DNA from: CAYYGL01 sp964471235
GTDB lineage: Bacteria; Calditrichota; Calditrichia; RBG-13-44-9; J075
DNA length: 14,879 bases
Direction: 5' to 3'
Assembly (NCBI GenBank): GCA_964471235.1
Contig: CAYYGL010000119.1
Coordinates: 1-14,879, forward strand
Below the pieces are notes generated by a model. That model was not told where the DNA came from, searched no databases, and was given only the letters and a program-made list of their open reading frames with translations. Position numbers and translations under genes: made by a program. Shown in pieces: positions 7,701-14,095 of this stretch (the first letter of the stretch is position 1; the number at the start of each line of letters is the position of its first letter).

Positions 7701-8544
7701 GCTAAACGAAAAAGTTCACCGAATCTTTGTAGAATACAAGACCCTGTTGCGGGAGATTGATAACGAAGTCCGTACGGAAAAGCATAAAATTATGATTGGT
7801 GATGAATTGCCGCCCGGAATCGTTCAGTTGGCAAAGGTGTATGTTGCCCAGAAACGGAAATTAAAAGTGGGTGACAAGATGGCCGGTCGGCACGGAAACA
7901 AGGGGGTGATCGCCAGAATTGTTCCGGAGGAAGATATGCCGTTTCTCCCTGACGGCACCCCGGTTGACATCGTACTGAATCCGCTCGGGGTACCTTCGCG
8001 GATGAACCTGGGGCAGATTTTTGAAACCACCCTGGGTTGGGCAGGAAAAATCCTCAATAAATATTATGCTACCCCGGTGTTCGATGGAGCAACTTACGAA
8101 GAGGTATTAGATGAATTACGGAAAGCCGGTCTCCCCTTAACCGGGAAAATGAAGCTCTATGACGGGCAAACCGGTGAAGAATTCGCCCAGGAAGTGACGG
8201 TGGGTTACATCTATATGATGAAACTTTCCCACATGGTGGATGATAAGATCCATGCCCGCTCCATCGGTCCATACTCGTTGATTACCCAGCAACCCTTAGG
8301 TGGGAAAGCACAGTTCGGTGGTCAACGATTCGGAGAAATGGAGGTCTGGGCGTTAGAAGCCTACGGTGCGGCGCATACCCTTCAGGAGATATTGACTTAC
8401 AAAAGCGATGATGTGCATGGTCGAACCCGGGTCTATGAAGCGATTGTGAAAGGGGATAATCTGCCGGAACCAGGACGCCCCGAATCTTTTAATGTACTGG
8501 TTAAAGAACTTCAGGGACTTGGCTTGAATGTGAAAGTAGAATAA
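4768..8544 (+). CDS. rpoB: DNA-directed RNA polymerase subunit beta
   Basis: RpoB is the second largest subunit of the RNA polymerase core and forms one side of the active-site cleft. The product is about 1258 aa. The rifampicin-pocket segment starts at GTSQLSQFMDQ (454-464), with the usual drug-contact residues D463, H473, R476 and S478 present. Further landmarks are NFED (765-768), KVGDKMAGRHGNK (1033-1045) near the active site, and the C-terminal clamp segment with GGKAQFGGQRFGEMEVWALE. A lysine- and glutamate-rich, probably coiled-coil insertion lies at about 890-925. The start is TTG at 4768, seven bases after GAGG in AAGAGGTG (4755-4762). The frame stays open back to TTG 4726, but that extension lacks a ribosome-binding site and family similarity. 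Confidence 0.98.
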   Translation: MKNHSLIERHSFSKIPTSVEYPDLLDVQRRSFREFLQEDLPPGERKEQGLQAVFNSIFPVLDSRENFILDFVEYYLDKPKYSIKECRERGLTYAVPLKAKMRLSIKDPTGDTDDYTDTIEQDVYLGNMPYMTNRGTFIINGAERVIVNQLHRAPGVFFDESIHPNGTKIYSARIIPFRGSWVEFMTDVNDCLHVYIDRKKKFYVTSFLRALGFATDYDILSLFGLIETVKLKGVDLTTLVGRKLASDVVDKKSGEVLVEAGTVLDEELLEAIKKKKIDSLELVQATDPSMPNIILNTLAKDPAKTEEQSLRLIYELLRSGDPPDLDTARDLLKKMFYNPKRYELGAVGRYRLNKKLGLEIDYENTVLTQEDFVEIVKYLIDLRDGKRSTDDIDHLGNRRVKTVGEQLAAQFNLGLTRMARTIKERMNLGDAESITPQELVNARAITSVINTFFGTSQLSQFMDQTNPLSELTHKRRMSALGPGGLTRERAGFEVRDIHYTHYGRLCPIETPEGPNIGLISSLSVLARVNDFGFIETPYRKVVKGKVTDEIEYLSADDEERAVIAQFNAPINVKTGKFEKELVKVRKRGDFLMVPPEEVQYIDVASNQILSASASLIPFVEHDDANRALMGSNMQRQAVPLLRPKTPIVGTGMEKKVAHDSGALIISDVNGVVEEVDANKIIIKVDTEKSDEPRLILTGQQQRKTYELMKFVRTNQNTCINQRPLVKAGDRVEKGQVLADGPATEGGELALGRNVLVAFMPWNGYNFEDAIVISERLVKEDYFTSIHVEEHEIQVRDTKRGEEELTREIPNVSEDATKNLDENGIIRVGAEVKAGEILVGKVTPKGETEPTPEEKLLKAIFGSKAGDVKDASLKMPAGMQGIVIDTRLFSRKKKDPKTKKEDKKKLELLEKETQQRISEIEARMRAYLVETFGDKPTRGIETLAGKKLVKAGGKITKKTFENIELDYIDYTTPWFDDDKLNEKVHRIFVEYKTLLREIDNEVRTEKHKIMIGDELPPGIVQLAKVYVAQKRKLKVGDKMAGRHGNKGVIARIVPEEDMPFLPDGTPVDIVLNPLGVPSRMNLGQIFETTLGWAGKILNKYYATPVFDGATYEEVLDELRKAGLPLTGKMKLYDGQTGEEFAQEVTVGYIYMMKLSHMVDDKIHARSIGPYSLITQQPLGGKAQFGGQRFGEMEVWALEAYGAAHTLQEILTYKSDDVHGRTRVYEAIVKGDNLPEPGRPESFNVLVKELQGLGLNVKVE

Positions 8545-8550
8545 ATTCTC

Positions 8551-8570
8551 GGCTCCCTGTTCAGGGAGCC
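8551..8570 (+). other. perfect hairpin just after rpoB
   Basis: GGCTCCCT (8551-8558) and AGGGAGCC (8563-8570) form a perfect 8-bp GC-rich stem around a GTTC loop, 7 bases after the rpoB stop codon. The following ATATCTTTCGGG is not a proper T tract. I therefore read it as an intercistronic hairpin that may stabilise the rpoB message end, guide RNase cutting, or attenuate weakly, and not as a full terminator. Confidence 0.6.
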
Positions 8571-8663
8571 ATATCTTTCGGGTTCATGGGCTGGCTGGAG
8601 TCTGCTTCCCTTTGTTTCTGATGAGTGATATATTTTTTTAGCTATCCGATAGCAAAGCAAACA

Positions 8664-8677
8664 AAACGTTAACGTTT
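8664..8677. promoter_or_regulatory. 14-bp perfect palindrome upstream of rpoC
   Basis: AAACGTTAACGTTT is its own reverse complement and ends three bases before the rpoC ribosome-binding site AAGGAG (8681-8686). It could be a protein operator, or in RNA a 5-bp stem with a TTAA loop that affects access to the ribosome-binding site. A smaller inverted pair, GCTAT/ATAGC (8641-8653), lies just upstream. A palindrome of this length is expected about once by chance in a window this size, so the regulatory reading is tentative. Confidence 0.35.
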
Positions 8678-8689
8678 AAGAAGGAGTAA

Positions 8690-11600
8690 GTGAGTTTGGA
8701 AACTTATCCTGCTAAAGGTCAGATTTCAAAAATATCAATCGGTTTGGCATCCCCCAATGTCATTTTGGAAAACAGTCATGGGGAAGTGACCAAACCGGAA
8801 ACCATCAACTACCGGTCGTTTAAACCGGAGAAGGATGGTTTATTCTGTGAAAAAATATTTGGTCCTGTGAAAGATTGGGAATGTCATTGTGGAAAATACA
8901 AACGGATTCGTTATAAGGGAATTATCTGTGATCGGTGCGGTGTAGAAGTGACGACCAAGAGCGTGCGCCGGGAGCGAATGGGGCATATCAGCCTGGCAGT
9001 TCCGATTGTGCATATCTGGTATTTTCGATCGACACCCACCAAGATCGGCTACTTATTGAATATTTCCCCCAAAGATTTGGAACGGATTATTTATTATGAA
9101 ACGTATGTGGTCATCCAGCCGGGTAACAGCGGGTATAAAGTGGGTGATCTGCTCAGTGAAGAAGAATATGGAAACGTTCTGGAGAAGCTTGCCCCGGAAG
9201 AACTGAACTTACCGGATGATAGCCCGGATAAATTTAAAGCCGGTATGGGCGGTGAAGCCATCCGGGAAATGCTTCGTCAAATCGATATCGAAGAGTTGGC
9301 TGCCGAATTGCGTCAAGCACTGCGAACGGAAAAATCTCAACAGAAAAAACACGATGCGTTGAAGCGTCTTAAAGTTGTAGAAGCCTTTCGTACCCGGGAA
9401 AATGGGGAATTTAAAAACAAACCGGAATGGATGGTGCTGGATGTGATTCCGGTAATTCCGCCGGAATTACGCCCCCTGGTGCCGTTGGAAGGGGGACGCT
9501 TTGCCACCAGTGATTTAAATGACCTCTATCGCCGGGTGATTATCCGCAATAACCGCCTCAAACGATTAATGGATATCAAAGCACCGGAAGTAATTTTACG
9601 GAACGAAAAACGGATGCTTCAGGAGGCGGTGGATGCCCTGTTCGACAATACCAAACGCACTACCGCTATCCGCAGCGACGGTAATCGCCCCCTGAAATCG
9701 CTCTCCGATATGTTAAGAGGGAAACAGGGACGGTTCCGGTTAAACCTGCTGGGAAAACGGGTGGATTACTCCGGGCGTTCGGTGGTTGTGGTCGGTCCGA
9801 AACTAAAATTGTATGAATGCGGTCTGCCCAAAGAAATGGCAGTGGAATTGTTTAAACCGTTCATTATCCGCAAATTGCAGGATCGACGGATTGTGAAGAC
9901 CGTCAAAAGTGCCAAACGCTTTGTCGATAAACGGGATGCCGTGGTCTTCGAAATTCTGGAAGATATCGTCAAGGAACATCCGATATTATTAAACCGTGCA
10001 CCCACGCTCCATCGCCTGGGGATTCAGGCCTTTCAACCGGTATTGATCGAGGGAAAAGCGTTGGAAATTCATCCCCTGGTTTGTGCGGCATTTAATGCTG
10101 ACTTTGACGGCGACCAGATGGCAGTACACGTGCCGTTAAGTTTTGAAGCGCAAATGGAAGCCCGGATTCTGATGTTGGCTTCTCATAACATCCTCTCGCC
10201 TGCCAGCGGCAGACCTTTGGCAATTCCCTCTCAAGATATGGTTCTGGGATGCTATTTTATTACCAAAGAACGAGACGGCGTACCCGGCGAAGGAAAGATT
10301 TTTTCCTCACCCCAGGAGGTGGTGATTGCCTACAATGACAAAAAAGTCCATCTTCATGCGAAAATCAAAGTTCGCTACAACGGGGAACTCATCGAAACAA
10401 CGGTCGGACGAGTAATTTTTAATTCGATTGTTCCGCCTGAGTTAGGGTTTGTCGATGAATTAATGACCAAAAAAGCATTGGAGAACTTGATTTCCAGAGT
10501 ATTCTTAACGATTGGGAATCAACGTACCGTAGAATTTTTAGATAGCCTCAAAGAATTGGGATTCCGCTTTGCCACCGTTGCCGGCACCAGTATCGGTTTG
10601 GATGATGTGGTCGTACCGGATCGGAAATCCCAGATTATCGAGAAAGCCTATGAAGAAGTGCGGATGCTGGAAGAGCAGTATCGGATGGGCTTTATCACAG
10701 ATGGTGAACGCTATAATAAGGTGATTGATATCTGGACCCGGGTGACCGATGAGGTTTCCAACGAATTATTCAAATTGCTGCAGGATCACAAAGAGGGATT
10801 CAATTCCCTTTATATGATGTCGAATTCCGGTGCCCGGGGAAGCCGGGAACAAATCCGCCAGTTAGCAGGCATGCGCGGCTTGATGGCAAAACCACAAAAG
10901 ACTCTGACCGGGCAAACCGGGGAAATTATCGAAAACCCGATTACTGCCAATTTCTTTGAAGGGTTATCGGTTCAGGAATACTTTATCTCCACCCATGGTG
11001 CTCGCAAGGGGCTGGCAGATACAGCCCTGAAAACTGCTGACGCCGGGTATTTAACCCGTCGCCTGGTCGATGTTGCCCAGGACGTGATGATCAATGAATA
11101 TGATTGTGGTACCATTCTGGGGATCGAAACCACTGCCATTAAAGAGGGCGAAAACGTTATTGAACCGCTGGCTGACCGCGTGTTAGGGCGTGTGGCAGTC
11201 GATGATATCTACGATCCGTTGGGCGGAGAATTAATTGTGAAATCCGGACAGGTAATGGATGAAAAAGTTGCCGAACAAATTGAAAATGCCGCCATAGAAA
11301 GCATTAAAATTCGTTCCGTACTTACCTGTGAATCGTCCCGGGGAGTGTGTGCCTTATGTTACGGCAGGAATTTGGCGACCGGTCGAATGGTGGACCTTGG
11401 TGAAGCGGTTGGCGTGATGGCAGCGCAGAGTATCGGTGAGCCCGGCACTCAGCTTACCCTGAGAACGTTCCACATCGGTGGAACTGCCGGCCGGATCGCT
11501 GCTCAATCGGAAGTGATGGCACGCTTTCCCGGCATTGTTCAATTTGAGGAATTAAGAACATTAAAATCCGTTATGGAAGAGGATGGAAAAGAAATTCCAA

Positions 11601-12934
11601 TTGAAATATGTATTGGCAGAAACGGCAAAATTAATATTGTGGATGAAAAAGGTCGTCAGTTAATCAGCTACAACGTTTCCTATGGCGCCAAATTGTTAGT
11701 TAAAGAAGGCGAAAAGGTGGAACGGGGTAAGATTCTGTTTGAGTGGGATCCCTATTCCTCCGTAATTCTGAGTGAACAGGGCGGTGTGGTGAAGTATGTC
11801 GATTTGATGGAAAATATCACCACACACGAAGAGCTTGATGAACAGACCCTGCAGAAGCAGCGGGTGGTCATTGAATCCCGAAACAAAAATTTGAGTCCCC
11901 ACATCTCCATCATTGACGAAGAGGGGGAAGAACTGGCAACCTACATTTTGCCGGTAAAAGCCCATATTCTGGTAAATGATGGGGAGCCGGTGAAGCCGGG
12001 GCAGGTGCTGGCAAAAATCCCACGAGAAATCGGTAAAACACGTGATATTACCGGTGGGTTGCCGCGAGTGGCAGAATTGTTCGAAGCCCGAAAGCCCAAA
12101 GAACAGGCAGTGGTCAGTGAAATTGATGGCGTGGTAAATTTTGGACCGATTAAACGCGGCATCCGGGAAATCACCGTGGAAGGACCTCTGGAAAAGAAAA
12201 AATACCTGGTGCCTTACAGCAAGCACGTATTGGTTCATAATGGCGACTACGTCCGCGCCGGTGAAATGCTGACCGACGGCGCTATTTCCCCCCAGGATAT
12301 TCTGCAAATATTGGGACCCAATAAAGTGCAGGAATATTTGGTGAATGAAATTCAAGAGGTCTATCGTCTCCAGGGGGTGCGTATCAACGACAAGCATATT
12401 GAAATTATCGTGCGTCAGATGATGCAGCGGGTGAAGGTGCTGGATGCCGGTGATACCCGATTCCTGGAAGGTGATACGGTAAACAAATTTGTCTTTAAAG
12501 AAGAAAATGAAAGAATCCGTAACAAAGTAATCATTACCGAGGTGGGTGACTCCCGCTTTAAGCTCAACCAGAAAGTGGATCGGGTAAAATTTGAATACAC
12601 CAATCGTCAATTGACGAAAGCGGAGAAGAAATTAGCGGAAGCCCGTCCCGCCCAACCGGCAACTGCCGAACCGATTCTATTAGGAATTACTCAGGCAGCC
12701 TTAACCACCGACAGCTTTATTTCGGCGGCTTCATTCCAGGAAACGACCCGCGTATTAACCGATGCCGCCATCGCCGGTAAGGTAGATTATCTGTACGGCT
12801 TAAAAGAAAATGTTATCGTCGGTAACCTCATTCCGGCTGGGACCGGTTTGAAGAAATTCAAACAACTTCAGGTAGAAGTAAAAACCGAAGCCGGGGAGGT
12901 GGAAGAACTCCCGGAGGAGGTTCCGGCGAAATAA
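8690..12934 (+). CDS. rpoC: DNA-directed RNA polymerase subunit beta'
   Basis: RpoC carries the catalytic centre of RNA polymerase. The product is about 1414 aa. An N-terminal zinc site uses Cys65, 67, 80 and 83. The catalytic motif NADFDGDQM is at 469-477, with magnesium-binding D471, D473 and D475. A second zinc site uses Cys806, 880, 887 and 890. The trigger-loop region begins near GEAVGVMAAQSIGEPGTQ (904 onward) and resumes at ITGGLPRVAELFEARKPK (1120 onward). Between them lies an insertion of about 180 residues, as in many Gram-negative lineages. The C-terminus is acidic. GTG 8690 is three bases from AAGGAG. In-frame TTG 8696, nine bases away, matches the spacing of neighbouring genes better and may be the true start. 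Confidence 0.98.
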   Translation: MSLETYPAKGQISKISIGLASPNVILENSHGEVTKPETINYRSFKPEKDGLFCEKIFGPVKDWECHCGKYKRIRYKGIICDRCGVEVTTKSVRRERMGHISLAVPIVHIWYFRSTPTKIGYLLNISPKDLERIIYYETYVVIQPGNSGYKVGDLLSEEEYGNVLEKLAPEELNLPDDSPDKFKAGMGGEAIREMLRQIDIEELAAELRQALRTEKSQQKKHDALKRLKVVEAFRTRENGEFKNKPEWMVLDVIPVIPPELRPLVPLEGGRFATSDLNDLYRRVIIRNNRLKRLMDIKAPEVILRNEKRMLQEAVDALFDNTKRTTAIRSDGNRPLKSLSDMLRGKQGRFRLNLLGKRVDYSGRSVVVVGPKLKLYECGLPKEMAVELFKPFIIRKLQDRRIVKTVKSAKRFVDKRDAVVFEILEDIVKEHPILLNRAPTLHRLGIQAFQPVLIEGKALEIHPLVCAAFNADFDGDQMAVHVPLSFEAQMEARILMLASHNILSPASGRPLAIPSQDMVLGCYFITKERDGVPGEGKIFSSPQEVVIAYNDKKVHLHAKIKVRYNGELIETTVGRVIFNSIVPPELGFVDELMTKKALENLISRVFLTIGNQRTVEFLDSLKELGFRFATVAGTSIGLDDVVVPDRKSQIIEKAYEEVRMLEEQYRMGFITDGERYNKVIDIWTRVTDEVSNELFKLLQDHKEGFNSLYMMSNSGARGSREQIRQLAGMRGLMAKPQKTLTGQTGEIIENPITANFFEGLSVQEYFISTHGARKGLADTALKTADAGYLTRRLVDVAQDVMINEYDCGTILGIETTAIKEGENVIEPLADRVLGRVAVDDIYDPLGGELIVKSGQVMDEKVAEQIENAAIESIKIRSVLTCESSRGVCALCYGRNLATGRMVDLGEAVGVMAAQSIGEPGTQLTLRTFHIGGTAGRIAAQSEVMARFPGIVQFEELRTLKSVMEEDGKEIPIEICIGRNGKINIVDEKGRQLISYNVSYGAKLLVKEGEKVERGKILFEWDPYSSVILSEQGGVVKYVDLMENITTHEELDEQTLQKQRVVIESRNKNLSPHISIIDEEGEELATYILPVKAHILVNDGEPVKPGQVLAKIPREIGKTRDITGGLPRVAELFEARKPKEQAVVSEIDGVVNFGPIKRGIREITVEGPLEKKKYLVPYSKHVLVHNGDYVRAGEMLTDGAISPQDILQILGPNKVQEYLVNEIQEVYRLQGVRINDKHIEIIVRQMMQRVKVLDAGDTRFLEGDTVNKFVFKEENERIRNKVIITEVGDSRFKLNQKVDRVKFEYTNRQLTKAEKKLAEARPAQPATAEPILLGITQAALTTDSFISAASFQETTRVLTDAAIAGKVDYLYGLKENVIVGNLIPAGTGLKKFKQLQVEVKTEAGEVEELPEEVPAK

Positions 12935-12955
12935 CCGCCTTACCTTAACGGTGTT

Positions 12956-12996
12956 AAAAAGATCGTTTCTCTCTGTTTGGGAAACGATCTTTTTTT
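12956..12996 (+). terminator. intrinsic terminator after rpoC
   Basis: GATCGTTTC (12961-12969) pairs perfectly with GAAACGATC (12981-12989) around an 11-base loop. The stem is flanked by five A (12956-12960) and followed by seven T (12990-12996). The flanking A and T bases can extend the stem. It begins 22 nt after the rpoC stop codon and marks the end of the rplKAJL-rpoBC transcription unit. This is the strongest terminator in the window. Confidence 0.93.
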
Positions 12997-12997
12997 G

Positions 12998-13063
12998 GAA
13001 AGCAGATACGCTGAAAAGAAAAACGGTATTCAGTGGAAGAGTGATTTCAGCAACTCTGCTTTC
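12998..13063. repeat. imperfect inverted repeat in the rpoC-rpsL gap
   Basis: The outer arms GAAAGCAGA (12998-13006) and TCTGCTTTC (13055-13063) pair over 9 bp. After a 3x3 mismatch, the inner arms GCTGAAA (13010-13016) and TTTCAGC (13045-13051) pair over 7 bp, leaving a 28-base loop. This gives 16 of 19 possible pairs. The element starts one base after the T tract of the rpoC terminator and ends 54 bases before the -35 of the rpsL promoter. It should therefore lie outside both main transcripts. I see no reading frame or promoter for it. It could be a protein-binding element, a small RNA, or the remnant of a short repeat. Confidence 0.55.
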
Positions 13064-13117
13064 GCTGTTTCTGTATTTAGGGCTCGTTTGACAGGTCCTT
13101 GTAAAATAAAAATTCAA

Positions 13118-13146
13118 TTGACAAAATTATAACTTAATGTTAAATT
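13118..13146 (+). promoter_or_regulatory. sigma-70-type promoter for rpsL-rpsG-fusA
   Basis: A perfect -35 box TTGACA (13118-13123) is followed by a 17-bp spacer and the -10 box TAAATT (13141-13146). The extended -10 element TG lies at 13138-13139. Transcription would start near 13152, giving a leader of about 34 nt before rpsL. The promoter lies downstream of the rpoC terminator, exactly where the str operon must be restarted. A second TTGACA at 13088-13093 has no matching -10 box. Confidence 0.78.
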
Positions 13147-13185
13147 GAGAGTCTGTGATTTTTGATAATTAACGAGGAGAAAGTT

Positions 13186-13560
13186 TTGCCAACAATCAAT
13201 CAATTGATTCGGTCAGGACGTCAAAAAGTTGAGAAAAAAAACAAAGCACCGGCGCTTGGCAAGTGCCCTCAGAAGAGGGGGGTATGCACCCGGGTGTATA
13301 CCACAACTCCCAAAAAACCCAATTCGGCGCTGCGTAAAGTTGCCCGGGTGCGGTTAACCAATGGTATTGAAGTCACTGCTTACATTCCCGGTGAAGGCCA
13401 TAACCTCCAGGAACACTCCATCGTGATGATTCGCGGCGGCAGGGTGAAGGATTTACCGGGGGTGCGTTATCATATTATCCGGGGTGCCCTGGATACCAGC
13501 GGCGTGCAAGACCGGAAACAAGGACGGTCGAAATACGGTACCAAACGACCCAAAAGTTAG
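13186..13560 (+). CDS. rpsL: 30S ribosomal protein S12
   Basis: S12 lies at the decoding centre of the small subunit and affects accuracy. With the start at TTG 13186 the product has 124 aa and begins MPTINQLIRSGRQK, matching the family. The frame is open from TTG 13162, but that longer version would translate the ribosome-binding site GAGGAG (13174-13179), which sits six bases before the chosen start. The conserved loop TTPKKPNSALRK (40-51) has the usual lysines, and the PGEGHNLQEHS and GGRVKDLPGVRYH segments include D89, the residue modified to methylthio-aspartate in some bacteria. The key lysines are unmutated, which predicts no streptomycin resistance from this gene. Confidence 0.98.
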   Translation: MPTINQLIRSGRQKVEKKNKAPALGKCPQKRGVCTRVYTTTPKKPNSALRKVARVRLTNGIEVTAYIPGEGHNLQEHSIVMIRGGRVKDLPGVRYHIIRGALDTSGVQDRKQGRSKYGTKRPKS

Positions 13561-13582
13561 GGTAAGGATTGAGGATTGAATT

Positions 13583-14050
13583 ATGAGAAGAAGAAAAGCA
13601 CCTGAACGAAAAGTATTGCCGGATCCCAAGTATCATAGTGAGTTGGTGAGCAAGTTCATTAACGGGTTGATGCTGAAGGGGAAAAAGAGCAAGGCGGAAA
13701 AGATTTTTTATGGTGCAATGGATATCATTGAAGAGAAAATGAAAAAAGACCCGTTGGAAGTGTTTCAGAAAGCCATGGAAAATGTTGCCCCCTTGTTGGA
13801 AGTTCGGTCCCGCCGGGTCGGAGGGGCAACCTATCAGGTTCCGGTAGAAGTGCGCGAGAAACGACGGCGTTCCCTTGCCATTCGCTGGCTGGTTGGGTTT
13901 TCCCGGAAACGATCCGAGCCCACCATGGCGGAACGACTGGCAAACGAACTGATGGCTGCCTATCGCAATGAAGGCTCTGCTGTGAAAAAACGGGAAGATA
14001 CCCATAAGATGGCGGAGGCAAATAAAGCATTTGCCCATTTCCGCTGGTAA
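13583..14050 (+). CDS. rpsG: 30S ribosomal protein S7
   Basis: S7 starts assembly of the head of the small subunit by binding the 3' major domain of 16S rRNA, and it contacts the E-site tRNA. The 155-aa product has the typical start MRRRKAPERKVLPDPKY, the SKFINGLMLKGKKSKAEKIFYGA segment, the conserved RRVGGATYQVPVEV beta region, and the C-terminal HKMAEANKAFAHFRW. The ATG start is eight bases after GAGG (13571-13574). Only 22 nt separate it from rpsL. In E. coli this junction is about 100 nt and holds the S7 repressor site, so that form of feedback cannot be housed in this gap. Confidence 0.98.
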   Translation: MRRRKAPERKVLPDPKYHSELVSKFINGLMLKGKKSKAEKIFYGAMDIIEEKMKKDPLEVFQKAMENVAPLLEVRSRRVGGATYQVPVEVREKRRRSLAIRWLVGFSRKRSEPTMAERLANELMAAYRNEGSAVKKREDTHKMAEANKAFAHFRW

Positions 14051-14095
14051 ATGATAAAATTTTTTTATTGAAGTTTCTGGAGTCAGGAAAAAGAG

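Noticed and set aside
11696..12610. 304-aa open frame on the - strand inside rpoC
   Set aside because: It is fully antisense to a conserved part of rpoC, has a composition typical of an antisense shadow, and resembles no known family.
13088..13116. Second promoter using TTGACA at 13088
   Set aside because: No -10-like hexamer is found 16-18 bp downstream.
12800..13117. 105-aa open frame on the - strand over the rpoC end and the rpoC-rpsL gap
   Set aside because: It crosses the rpoC terminator and the inverted repeat and shows no recognisable family pattern.
13162..13185. Extended N-terminus of rpsL from TTG 13162
   Set aside because: It would translate the ribosome-binding site GAGGAG. The family N-terminus MPTINQL begins at 13186.
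13475..14038. 187-aa open frame on the - strand across rpsL and rpsG
   Set aside because: It is antisense to two conserved ribosomal genes, and the protein looks like a shadow translation.
14051..14075. T-rich run after rpsG as a terminator
   Set aside because: No GC-containing stem precedes the T run, and fusA follows closely in the usual operon order.
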